Of a DNA stretch of 64,000 nt, positions 26,667 through 34,558 are shown one piece after another. The stretch comes from Candidatus Aenigmatarchaeota archaeon. GTDB taxonomy: Archaea > Aenigmatarchaeota > Aenigmatarchaeia > QMZP01 > QMZT01. The position numbers and the translations under genes were made by a program. The DNA lies in NCBI GenBank assembly GCA_026397315.1, contig JAPLVC010000002.1, positions 1 to 64,000 on the forward strand, in the 5' to 3' direction. The notes below the pieces were generated by a model, which saw nothing but the letters and a program-made list of their open reading frames with translations, did not search any database and was not told the DNA's origin. Every line of letters begins with the position of its first letter. The first letter of the stretch is position 1.

Positions 26667-26780
26667 GAAAAGCAATTTGACACTGGCATTTAAAACCATT
26701 CCAGACGGCACTTCCTTGCAATAAAACCCCTGAAATAATGCATCAAAACCTTTATAAATAACCACTTTATAGTAGTTAAT

Positions 26781-27077
26781 ATGAATAAAATAATTGCAAG
26801 CATTGGGGACGGATACGGTTACATTGACGGTATTACTAATAGTATAGACCTTGTAACATTGAGTCGTGGCAAAAACGTTGGAAATTATCTGGTGCGATTT
26901 ATTGATGACCCCTCTTTAGAGACATACAAACTATTACAGAAACTCAGTCCTACAATTAACGAAGTGCCGATCGCTCTCGTTGAAAATATGAGCAAATCTC
27001 TCAGTAAGGCTCTCGGAAGAAAAATAAAACAAACTTTATTAAATGCAGATTATATTGAACAGAACATCGACATTTAA
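26781..27077 (+). CDS. Hypothetical protein, 98 residues
   Basis: CTTTATAAATAACC (about 26750-26763) supplies a TATA box before ATG 26781. The product begins I-I-A-S-I-G-D-G-Y-G-Y-I-D-G-I and contains no Cys, no membrane helix and no domain I recognise. The gene is more AT-rich than its neighbours. It is divergent from taw1. It is probably real, but its function is unknown. Confidence 0.5.
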   Translation: MNKIIASIGDGYGYIDGITNSIDLVTLSRGKNVGNYLVRFIDDPSLETYKLLQKLSPTINEVPIALVENMSKSLSKALGRKIKQTLLNADYIEQNIDI

Positions 27078-27127
27078 AACTTAAATCCGAGATAAAAAGA
27101 TTTATTTAAGTCCTCCAAAATATAAAC

Positions 27128-28561
27128 ATGGCTTTCGACCTCACGCTGACCGTTACTTATTTCGCTTTCCTTCTCGGCTTCGGCGTCTTAATAGCGAATC
27201 TCATGAAAAAAAAGAAGATACCTGACGCTTTCTTCCTTCTCCTGCTTGGCCTCGTGCTTGGACCGACTGTTTTCATGAATCCCGCCGTAACGCAATATGT
27301 TCACCTCACGCTGGTCGACGTAAGTGCGATGGGCGCGATACCTGACTTCCTGAGAACGCTAGCCATCATCCTTACGGTTTTCGTCGCGATGTTCAACTTG
27401 CGATGGGACGTTTTCAAAAAATTCTCAAGCGTGTCCATAAACCTGGCGATAGTCGGCGTCGTGTTCAACACGGCTTTCGCCGGCCTTGTCGCGCATCTCA
27501 TGTTTGGCTTGAATCCGATTTATGCCCTGCTGCTCGGAGCCGTCATAAGCGGAACGGGGACCGGAGTCATACTTACCTTCAAGGATTCGCTCGCGAAATA
27601 CAAGAACTCGCTTACTGTGATAAACGTCGAATCAATATTCAACTCGCCGTTCGCTGCGATATTCCTGCTGCTTTTCCTTGGCATGGTAACCATGGAACCG
27701 GGGGCGCTTTTCGAGCCAATCAAATATGGCGGACAGCTGTGGCTCATGATAGTCGCGGGCCTTGGCACCGGCGTTCTTGTCGGCCTGGCGGTCTCGAAGC
27801 TTATGAAAACAATGCTCAGCCAGTATTCATCGCTCATATTGTTTTCGATAGCGCTGATAACTTACGCGCTCGCGGAGAATGTCGGCGGCTCCGGCATCCT
27901 GGCGGTCGCGGTATGCGGCCTGGTGGCAGGAAATTTCGGCTTTCCTGAAAAGGAAAGGAGTCAGGTTAACACGTTTGATGACCAGTTTTCCGAGATGCTC
28001 AGGATCTCGATATTCACGCTTCTCGGGGCGCAGGTCATGCTGATTTTCGACCCGAGCCAGCTGATCCTGAGTTTCGCATTCTTCCTGATACTATTCTTAA
28101 TAAGGCCAATTTTCGTCATCCCCCTGCTCGGTAAGGAAAGAAGCAAATACAGCAAGAAGGACATCATGGTAATGAGTTTCATAGCGCCTAAAGGCGATTC
28201 CGAGGCGGCTTTAGCGCCGCTTGTCGCTGCAACGCTCATCGGCGCAGGCGCGCTGGAAGCAGGCAACCAGATAATGAACATAATATTCCTGGTCATACTG
28301 TTCTCCATACTTTTCTCGACCATAGTTGCTGTTTTAATGGGCACCAAGAGAGTTCAGGAGATTTCATTTAATTTTCCGAAAAGGGAAGCGAAAGAAAGCG
28401 GAGACGCCGAAGAGAAAAAGAAAAAGCCGCACACTGATAAGGAGAAGTTTCACGACGCCAAGCTGGACGACTTCGAAGAGGAGAAAGAGCCGCCCAAAAA
28501 ACTGGAAGAAGAATACGCGGAAATAAAGGCGCCTAAAGAGAAAAGAGCCAAAAAGAAATAA
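27128..28561 (+). CDS. CPA-family cation:proton antiporter
   Basis: The 477 residues carry about twelve membrane helices of the Na+(K+)/H+ exchanger fold. L-L-G-L-V-L-G-P occurs near residue 40, G-x-x-x-S-G-T-G-T-G-V-I-L in helix 5 (where many relatives have the ion-binding residues), and F-I-A-P-K-G-D-S-E-A-A near 355. The last 70 residues are a highly charged Glu/Lys cytoplasmic tail. GATTTATTTAAG (27099-27110) is a TATA box 18-29 bases upstream. The exchanged ion cannot be decided. Confidence 0.9.
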   Translation: MAFDLTLTVTYFAFLLGFGVLIANLMKKKKIPDAFFLLLLGLVLGPTVFMNPAVTQYVHLTLVDVSAMGAIPDFLRTLAIILTVFVAMFNLRWDVFKKFSSVSINLAIVGVVFNTAFAGLVAHLMFGLNPIYALLLGAVISGTGTGVILTFKDSLAKYKNSLTVINVESIFNSPFAAIFLLLFLGMVTMEPGALFEPIKYGGQLWLMIVAGLGTGVLVGLAVSKLMKTMLSQYSSLILFSIALITYALAENVGGSGILAVAVCGLVAGNFGFPEKERSQVNTFDDQFSEMLRISIFTLLGAQVMLIFDPSQLILSFAFFLILFLIRPIFVIPLLGKERSKYSKKDIMVMSFIAPKGDSEAALAPLVAATLIGAGALEAGNQIMNIIFLVILFSILFSTIVAVLMGTKRVQEISFNFPKREAKESGDAEEKKKKPHTDKEKFHDAKLDDFEEEKEPPKKLEEEYAEIKAPKEKRAKKK

Positions 28562-28566
28562 TTATT

Positions 28567-29907
28567 TTATTTCTTGAGCGACATCTCGAGCTTATCTATC
28601 GCTTCATCTATCTCTGCCTCGTTCACGGTCAGCGGCGGTCGGAAACGAATCGACCGAGGCCATGACGAGAGAACGGCGAGCCCGTTCTTCCAGCAGTGCA
28701 TGCGAAGCATGTCCCTGGATTTTTCATCCGGCATCTCGAAGGCCAGCATGCAGCCGAGGCCGCGGACGTTCGATATGTCGTCGCGCTTCTCGTCCAGTTC
28801 GTTCAGTCGCTGCAGGAAATACTTGCCCATCTTTTCCGCGTTTTTCAGCAGCTTGTCCTCGACCATGATTTCTATGTAGCGCTTGCCGCGCACCATGTCG
28901 ACAAGGTTGCCGCCCCACGTGGAATTGATTCTGCTTGAAACATGGAACACGTTGTCCTTCACCTCATCGACTCTCGCATTCGCCATTATGCCGCAGACCT
29001 GAGTTTTCTTGCCGAAAGCGACAATATCCGGTTCCACTCCGTGGTGTTCGTATGCCCACCACTTGCCTGTCGCTCCCAGGCCGGTCTGCACTTCGTCAAC
29101 GATGAACATGATGTCGTTCTTCCTGCACAGCGCTTCGAGGTCCTGGAAGAATTCGTGGCGGAAATGGTTCTCGCCTCCCTCGCCCTGTATCGGCTCTATT
29201 ATCAGTCCGCATATGTCCTTGCCGTGCCTCTTGAGCGCGGAGTTTATCTGGGCCAGTGCTTTCTCCTCTGTTTTTATCACGTCCGCCAGCACCTCGCGCG
29301 TCACAGGGAAGCTCAGTTTGGGATTGATGATGCGCGGCCACTTGAACTTCGGGAAGTATTTTATCTTGGTCTCGGCTGTATTGGTCAGCGATAGCGTATA
29401 TCCACTTCGCCCATGGAAAGCCTCCTTGAAGTGCATAACCTGCGAACCAAGCTCTTTTTTCGAGCCGGCGGCGAGGTTCTTGCGTATCTTCCAGTCCATC
29501 GCCGTTTTCAGGGCGTTCTCGACCGCGAGCGCTCCGCCCGCTATGAAAAACAGATGCTTCATGTGGCGCGGCTTTGCGTATTTGGTGAAAATCTCCACGA
29601 AGCTGGCGAACGAATCGGTATAAACGTCCGAGTTCGCCGGGTTCTCGATCGCGGCCGCCTGCAGCTCGCGCAGAAAGCGTTTGTCGAACATTTTCGGGTG
29701 GTTGTGGCCTATGGGCAGCGTCGCGAAATACGTGTACATGTCCAGGTACTTCTTCCCGTTCCGCGCGTCGACCATGTAACTGCCCTGCGAGCGCTTGAGG
29801 TCGACGACGACGTGGAAGCCGTCAACAAGAATATGGTTCGCTAGCGCATTCACGACTTTGCCGGGCTTCACGTCCTCTGCGAGAAACCTGCTTTTGAGCA
29901 ATGCCAT
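28567..29907 (-). CDS. lat: L-lysine 6-transaminase
   Basis: It moves the epsilon-amino group of lysine to 2-oxoglutarate, giving allysine, which cyclises to piperideine-6-carboxylate. The 446 residues match this class-III aminotransferase subgroup: V-V-V-D-L-K-R-S-Q-G-S-Y, Y-F-A-T-L-P-I-G-H-N-H-P, F-H-G-R-S-G-Y, and the PLP-region I-V-D-E-V-Q-T-G-L-G-A-T-G-K. The Schiff-base lysine is in F-G-K-K-T-Q-V-C-G. It is tail to tail with the antiporter gene at a distance of 5 bases. It would start lysine catabolism. Confidence 0.9.
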   Translation of the reverse strand: MALLKSRFLAEDVKPGKVVNALANHILVDGFHVVVDLKRSQGSYMVDARNGKKYLDMYTYFATLPIGHNHPKMFDKRFLRELQAAAIENPANSDVYTDSFASFVEIFTKYAKPRHMKHLFFIAGGALAVENALKTAMDWKIRKNLAAGSKKELGSQVMHFKEAFHGRSGYTLSLTNTAETKIKYFPKFKWPRIINPKLSFPVTREVLADVIKTEEKALAQINSALKRHGKDICGLIIEPIQGEGGENHFRHEFFQDLEALCRKNDIMFIVDEVQTGLGATGKWWAYEHHGVEPDIVAFGKKTQVCGIMANARVDEVKDNVFHVSSRINSTWGGNLVDMVRGKRYIEIMVEDKLLKNAEKMGKYFLQRLNELDEKRDDISNVRGLGCMLAFEMPDEKSRDMLRMHCWKNGLAVLSSWPRSIRFRPPLTVNEAEIDEAIDKLEMSLKK

Positions 29908-29966
29908 GATTAATATTTGTCCGACCTAATAAAATTGATTTTCAAAAATCGGAATATCCGCGGGCT

Positions 29967-30227
29967 TTATTGGATGTATTTCTTCATGTTTTTTTCGGCT
30001 GCCATGTCATTGCGCCCAATGAACAGGCATGCCGTAAGGGCGCCTGCCAGAACGGCCGCCAGCATGTTGTACTCATGTGCATGGGGGCTGAATGCCATCA
30101 TATCTATGTAATTATCCATGGCAGTCTCCAAGCCGGGAATTTTATGGCACGCGGCACGAATACCGCTGTCCAACATGTCAATGGTTTTATACAAAGGTGT
30201 TCCAACTTCCAGAACCGGAATGGCCAT
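29967..30227 (-). CDS. Hypothetical protein, 86 residues
   Basis: The minus frame begins M-A-I-P-V-L-E-V-G-T-P-L-Y and contains one hydrophobic helix (M-L-A-A-V-L-A-G-A-L-T-A-C-L-F-I) followed by a basic end. An AT-rich CTTAAAAATTTTT stretch lies 20-30 bases upstream. Frames on the other strand are open here as well. I favour this one for its membrane helix and promoter, with modest certainty. Nothing is known of its role. Confidence 0.45.
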   Translation of the reverse strand: MAIPVLEVGTPLYKTIDMLDSGIRAACHKIPGLETAMDNYIDMMAFSPHAHEYNMLAAVLAGALTACLFIGRNDMAAEKNMKKYIQ

Positions 30228-30309
30228 GAATATTATTTGACAGAAAAATTTTTAAGAAATATGTGCGCCAAGATTACTATTTTATTCAAAGATACCCTAA
30301 AATAATATT

Positions 30310-30852
30310 ATGGGGCTTTTCGGCAAGGACGCCAGGGAGATACTGGTTTCCCAGATGGTGCTCATATCCATAGGCATCGTCACCGGCACCATCCTGGCCA
30401 TATCCACGGACAAGATACTCTTGGTGCCTGGCATGCTGATATTGCTGCCCGGCTTTCTCGAAATGAGGGGCAATATAAGCGGCACCTTCGCTTCAAGGCT
30501 GAGCTCAGGGCTTTTCCTCGGGATAGTAAAGCCGGACAAATACGGGACAAGGATAGTCAAGGGTAACCTTATAGCGTCGTTTTTGCTGGTGCTCGCGGTC
30601 ACACTAATACTCGGCGTGATCGCATTCCTGATAACTCTTTTCATGTTCGGTATTTTTTCGTTAAGGATAATTGCAATACCGCTGGTCGCTGGTCTGATAG
30701 CGAATGCCATTGAAATCCCTCTTACGCTTTTCATGACATTTTATTTTTTCAGGAAGGGCCATGACCCCAACAACATAATAGGGCCGTTCGTCAGCACCAG
30801 CGGCGACATAACAAGCATAGTCTCGATGCTGATAGCCTTGGTGATAATATGA
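30310..30852 (+). CDS. MgtE-like membrane half (first of a pair)
   Basis: The 180 residues form a single MgtE integral membrane domain of about five helices. It shows L-L-P-G-F-L-E-M-R-G-N-I-S-G-T-F-A-S-R-L near residue 50 and F-F-R-K-G-H-D-P-N-N-I-I-G-P-F-V-S-T-S-G-D near 150, the ion-path motif. It lacks the cytoplasmic N and CBS domains of bacterial MgtE. Its stop overlaps the start of a second such gene by 4 bases, so the two probably form a heterodimeric Mg2+ channel or carrier. Confidence 0.85.
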   Translation: MGLFGKDAREILVSQMVLISIGIVTGTILAISTDKILLVPGMLILLPGFLEMRGNISGTFASRLSSGLFLGIVKPDKYGTRIVKGNLIASFLLVLAVTLILGVIAFLITLFMFGIFSLRIIAIPLVAGLIANAIEIPLTLFMTFYFFRKGHDPNNIIGPFVSTSGDITSIVSMLIALVII

Positions 30853-31559
30853 ATTTCGCCAAAAAACATCCGGCGCACAGGCACCTGCGCAGGCTTACCA
30901 AGGTGAAGAGGCAGCACTACCACCCGCTCATACACAAGATTCACAAGGAGCATAACATCTCGAAGAAGACGCTTTTCTACGTCAAGGAGTATGGTCCCCA
31001 TTCCAACGTGCCAAGGACCATCCTCAAGGAAAGCATACGCATCCTCATGTTCGCCTCGCTCATAAGCTCTTTCGGCGGCCTGGCAATCGAGAACATAAAA
31101 TCGCTTTTCATCGCCATAGTCCCCTTGGTCATAATGCTGCCGGTACTCAATGACATGATAGGAGATTACGGCACCATAATATCGTCCAGGTTCTCGACGC
31201 TGCTGCATGAAGGCAGGATCAAGAGGGACTGGTGGAAAAACATGGAGCTGAGAAGGCTTTTCATCCAGGTGGTTTCCATATCTTTACTGACGACCCTTCT
31301 AAGCTCTGCGCTTTCGCTTTCCATAGCGGCAATAACCGGCTACGCCGTCAACCCGGGCATTATTTTCAAGATCGTGGCGGTTGCCACGCTGGATGTCCTC
31401 CTGCTGGTATGCGTGCTTTTTATCGTAGCGGTCCTGGCAGGCATACATTTTTTCAGGAAAGGCGAGGACCCGAACAACTTCCTCATCCCGATAACCACAT
31501 CTATCGCCGATTTCGGCAACATGATAGTGCTGTCGCTGCTCGTGCTGTTGCTGTTCTAG
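30849..31559 (+). CDS. MgtE-like membrane half (second of a pair)
   Basis: The 236 residues start with a basic cytoplasmic segment of about 70 residues (K-K-H-P-A-H-R-H-L-R-R). An MgtE membrane domain follows with M-L-P-V-L-N-D-M-I-G-D-Y-G-T-I-I-S-S-R near residue 100 and F-F-R-K-G-E-D-P-N-N-F-L-I-P-I-T-T-S-I-A-D near 205. It mirrors the preceding gene; animal SLC41 proteins carry two such domains in one chain. Co-translation is suggested by the 4-base overlap. Confidence 0.85.
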   Translation: MNFAKKHPAHRHLRRLTKVKRQHYHPLIHKIHKEHNISKKTLFYVKEYGPHSNVPRTILKESIRILMFASLISSFGGLAIENIKSLFIAIVPLVIMLPVLNDMIGDYGTIISSRFSTLLHEGRIKRDWWKNMELRRLFIQVVSISLLTTLLSSALSLSIAAITGYAVNPGIIFKIVAVATLDVLLLVCVLFIVAVLAGIHFFRKGEDPNNFLIPITTSIADFGNMIVLSLLVLLLF

Positions 31560-31570
31560 AATAAACGGCT

Positions 31571-32140
31571 TCACTTGGGTTTCATTGAGTATATCGGGAA
31601 ATAATCCGCGAAAACGCCTGTCTTCGCGAACTTCTTTTCGACTATGTTGAAATACTTTGTCAGGCGGCTCTCGAAAAGCTTTGCGGTCTTGCTGAATACG
31701 AGCGAGCGCATGACCACGGAGCCGTCATCCCTTAGAATCTCCTTCATCCGCTCGTAGAACTTTTCCGTGTTGAAAGGAGCGACGTTCGAAAGTATGTGAT
31801 CGCTGAAAATCATGTCGAAGCTCGCCTTTTTCAGGGGCAGTCTGATGATGTCGCCCTCCAGCCACTCCTCGGCCTTGTTCTTTTTCTTCATGAGCTTGCT
31901 CGTCCTTTCTATGACCTCGAGGTCGTTCGCGATGACGGTCGCCCGTATGTTCATCCTGGCGGCGAGCTCGCGCAGTTCGGGGCTGCAGCCCAGTATGAGG
32001 ATCCTGGCGTCGCTCTTCTGCCTGACCAGTTCCTTAAGGCAGTTCTCAAAAACAGACATCTCGCTATCGCATGGTTTTGTCATGGCCGTGTGGTGGTGTC
32101 CGTCGCTTTCGGACGTACCTTTAGTCAGTGGCAGTTTCAT
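31571..32140 (-). CDS. Class I SAM-dependent methyltransferase
   Basis: The 189 residues have motif I as A-R-I-L-I-L-G-C-S-P-E-L near residue 45 (Cys and Ser replace the usual D/E-G), an acidic end of strand 2 in V-I-A-N-D-L-E-V-I, and D-M-I-F-S-D-H-I-L-S-N after W-L-E-G-D. The methyl acceptor is unknown. It is tail to tail with the MgtE pair and divergent from the TraB-like gene. An internal Met at 32086 is an alternative start. Confidence 0.75.
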   Translation of the reverse strand: MKLPLTKGTSESDGHHHTAMTKPCDSEMSVFENCLKELVRQKSDARILILGCSPELRELAARMNIRATVIANDLEVIERTSKLMKKKNKAEEWLEGDIIRLPLKKASFDMIFSDHILSNVAPFNTEKFYERMKEILRDDGSVVMRSLVFSKTAKLFESRLTKYFNIVEKKFAKTGVFADYFPIYSMKPK

Positions 32141-32187
32141 GCTATTTATTTGGACGCTCGTTTTATATTCGTTTTATGGGCGTTTTC

Positions 32188-32862
32188 ATGGATGAACGTG
32201 AGGTAAATAAGGGCAGCATAATATTCGTGCCTACTTCGCATATCGCGGGGGAAAGCGTAAACCACGTGAAGGAAGCGATAGCGAAGGAAAGGCCGGATTG
32301 CGTTGCCGTCGAGTTGGACGCGGGCAGATATCACGCGCTTAGCGTGCAGCATACGAAAAATACCCTCGAAACCGTCCGGCTGCTTGGGGTATCGACGTTC
32401 GCTCTCTTCTGGATAATGAAGAAGCTGCAGGACTATCTGGGCAGCAGGACGGGCATACTGCCAGGCTCGGACATGCTCGCGGGAGTTGAAACGGCCAAAG
32501 CGAATGGCATCACAGTCGCTCTTATAGACCAGCCCATAGGCGCCACTTTCTACAAAATAAAAAAACTGCCGGTTGCGGAGAAGATGAAGCTGCTGAAATT
32601 GCTGTTTCTGGCCGTCATAGGCATAGCCGCACCACTGGGTAAGAAGGAGAAAATAGACCTTGACAGGCTGCCTCCGGGAAAACTGATAAAAGAGGCCATG
32701 ACGTTCCTCGAGAACGAGCTCCCGGGCTTCTACCGCATACTGGTCAGCGAGCGCAACGCCGTGATGGCGGCCAACCTGCAGGAGCTGGCTTGCAGGTTCC
32801 CGAAAACGGTCTGCGTGATAGGTGCAGCGCACGAAAGCGGCATAAAAAGTCTGCTGCGCTAG
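32188..32862 (+). CDS. TraB/PrgY-like protein
   Basis: I use ATG 32188 because TTTATATT (32162-32169) lies 19-26 bases upstream; 32176 is also possible. The domain opens with I-I-F-V-P-T-S-H-I-A-G-E-S and V-A-V-E-L-D-A-G-R-Y, the G/S-x-x-H and E-L-D motifs of the TraB family (related to Tiki metalloproteases). A-A-N-L-Q-E-L-A and V-I-G-A-A-H-E-S-G-I close it. Hydrophobic segments in the C-terminal half of family members are mostly absent here. PrgY inhibits a pheromone in Enterococcus, but the archaeal role is unknown. Confidence 0.8.
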   Translation: MDEREVNKGSIIFVPTSHIAGESVNHVKEAIAKERPDCVAVELDAGRYHALSVQHTKNTLETVRLLGVSTFALFWIMKKLQDYLGSRTGILPGSDMLAGVETAKANGITVALIDQPIGATFYKIKKLPVAEKMKLLKLLFLAVIGIAAPLGKKEKIDLDRLPPGKLIKEAMTFLENELPGFYRILVSERNAVMAANLQELACRFPKTVCVIGAAHESGIKSLLR

Positions 32863-32866
32863 CGCT

Positions 32867-33190
32867 TTAACTGGCCCTGTTTTTCATGGCCATAAAGTAA
32901 TCGACCGTCATTTCCTGCGGCGACTTCTCCTTGTAATATGTGGGATTCATGACCACCACGTTGTCGTGGAACTGCCTTGAGGTTGCGTGGGTCGTGTCTA
33001 TTATGTCCCACCTGTGGGCCCTTTTGACGGAGGGGATGTGCTCGTATTCTTCTCCCTGGTTCAGGACCTTATAGCTGTTGTATTTAGGCTTGAGAAGGGC
33101 GAATTCTATCGTCATGAATACCCTGCCGGCTATGAAGCCTATGCCAAGATAGCACAGATACACGATAGTTGTGATGTCGACTAGCGCCAT
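32867..33190 (-). CDS. Membrane-anchored hypothetical protein, 107 residues
   Basis: One N-terminal membrane helix (about residues 6-28) precedes a soluble charged tail with R-W-D-I-I-D-T-T-H-A-T. No domain is recognised. It is convergent with the TraB-like gene, separated by 4 bases. It may be a small peripheral membrane protein; its start has no strong ribosome-binding site. Confidence 0.55.
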   Translation of the reverse strand: MALVDITTIVYLCYLGIGFIAGRVFMTIEFALLKPKYNSYKVLNQGEEYEHIPSVKRAHRWDIIDTTHATSRQFHDNVVVMNPTYYKEKSPQEMTVDYFMAMKNRAS

Positions 33191-33305
33191 TATATTACCA
33201 TTTAGTTATGATAAGAAAATGCAATATAATGCTATGTTAGTTGATTTTTCTATACCAAGTATTAACATTTATTTTAGGAAATATACTTAATACGAACAAT
33301 AAATG

Positions 33306-33313
33306 TTTATATA
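33306..33313 (+). promoter_or_regulatory. TATA box of the PhoU-like gene
   Basis: TTTATATA lies 22-29 bases before ATG 33335, the spacing expected for a leaderless archaeal transcript. Confidence 0.6.
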
Positions 33314-33334
33314 TACTACTATGTATTTTAATGC

Positions 33335-34171
33335 ATGGACGTCAGAAATATCCAGAAATCAGGCAACGCCTACTACGTATATCTGCCCACAAGCTGGTGC
33401 AAGCAGAACAGCGTATCCCCGAAGTCCAAGATATCTTTCGACATGTCTTCCAAAGGCAGTCTTGTCGTCTCTCCTTACATATCCGAGAGGCAGGAAAAGA
33501 CGCTAAACCTGAAGATACCAGAAAACGACATGTTCATAATCAATATGTTCATAGCGGGCGCATACATCAATCCGGTCAAGTCGTTCACGATCCAGCTGGA
33601 CAAGGAAGTCAAGTCGCTCGACATAGTGGACCACAAGAAGATATTAAGCGGCGTGGAACTGGTCGAGTTCGACAACAAGAAAATTTCTTGCGAATCGGTC
33701 GTTTCAATCGAGGATCCGGATCTCGTCATAGGCATAATGACCCGCAAGCTCATAGCCATGATAAACTCCATCATAAGCAACGAGAGCAAGGAACTGATTG
33801 AAAAATACGAGGACGAGGTCGACAGGAGCAAGATCCTGGTCTACAAGTCCGTCGTCAGCTCCATGATGTTCAAGCGCGTCTGCAAGCTCCGCCACATAGA
33901 GCTGCTCTACATCATGAACATAGCGCGCGACTTGGAAGCGATAGGCGATCATCTCATGGAAACCACAGACAAAAACAAGGTGATGTTGAAAGAGCTTCTA
34001 CTGGGCATAAAAATCCTAGGTGAGACGATAAAGAACATCAATCAGCAGAACGTCCTCAACTTCCTGCGCGAGGTGAAGAGCTTCAGCGGCAAACACAACA
34101 CAAAATACAGCAGCCACATGAAGAGCATCGGCGAGTCCCTGGTCGACTGGCTCATCACCAACATGATTTAA
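33335..34171 (+). CDS. AbrB-PhoU fusion, phosphate-uptake-type regulator
   Basis: An N-terminal SpoVT/AbrB-like swapped-hairpin DNA-binding domain (residues 1-45; N-I-Q-K-S-G-N-A-Y-Y-V-Y-L-P-T-S-W) is joined to a PhoU-like helical region to residue 278. The helical part contains A-R-D-L-E-A-I-G-D-H near residue 205, the metal-binding signature of PhoU. This fusion is common in archaea, often near phosphate transporters. None is adjacent here, so it may act in trans. The TATA box at 33306 supports the start. Confidence 0.85.
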   Translation: MDVRNIQKSGNAYYVYLPTSWCKQNSVSPKSKISFDMSSKGSLVVSPYISERQEKTLNLKIPENDMFIINMFIAGAYINPVKSFTIQLDKEVKSLDIVDHKKILSGVELVEFDNKKISCESVVSIEDPDLVIGIMTRKLIAMINSIISNESKELIEKYEDEVDRSKILVYKSVVSSMMFKRVCKLRHIELLYIMNIARDLEAIGDHLMETTDKNKVMLKELLLGIKILGETIKNINQQNVLNFLREVKSFSGKHNTKYSSHMKSIGESLVDWLITNMI

Positions 34172-34237
34172 TATTTTCTGATTTTAACAGCATTTAGGAC
34201 AGCATCAGTTTAAAAAATTTACCATGAAAATTATAAA

Positions 34238-34531
34238 ATGGCAACAGACAGAAAACTTTTTGAAGCCGTTGCGCATTCTGTTAAGAAGCATTACGGCTCG
34301 AACAGAACTATGGCAAGGGATGTGTACGAAGAAATAGGCGGCTATCCGACTAACGGTTCAATTGATTTGTTCTTATCCGTAATTGACCGCGAAGGGCAGG
34401 TTTTCGGCGACGCGGACGCTTTAATCGTGCATAAAACCAGGAGTCTAGGCGATGGCCTGGCGGCCGCAACCAGAGGGCTTGTTAATGGCTACAAAGAGTT
34501 CCTGACGGAAAAAAATAAAACCACACAGTAA
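34238..34531 (+). CDS. Hypothetical protein, 97 residues
   Basis: The product is small and soluble, opening with R-K-L-F-E-A-V-A-H-S-V-K-K-H-Y-G and carrying a Gly-rich A-A-A-T-R-G-L-V-N-G near the end. I see no membrane helix, cysteine or known motif. TTTAAAAAATTTACC about 27 bases upstream could be a TATA box. It stands alone between the PhoU-like gene and endA. Confidence 0.55.
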   Translation: MATDRKLFEAVAHSVKKHYGSNRTMARDVYEEIGGYPTNGSIDLFLSVIDREGQVFGDADALIVHKTRSLGDGLAAATRGLVNGYKEFLTEKNKTTQ

Positions 34532-34558
34532 ATTTTTATTGATTTTATTATTTTTATT

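Noticed and set aside
29917..30305. Two plus-strand frames over 29967-30227
   Set aside because: The minus-strand frame has a membrane helix and a promoter-like stretch; the plus frames have neither.
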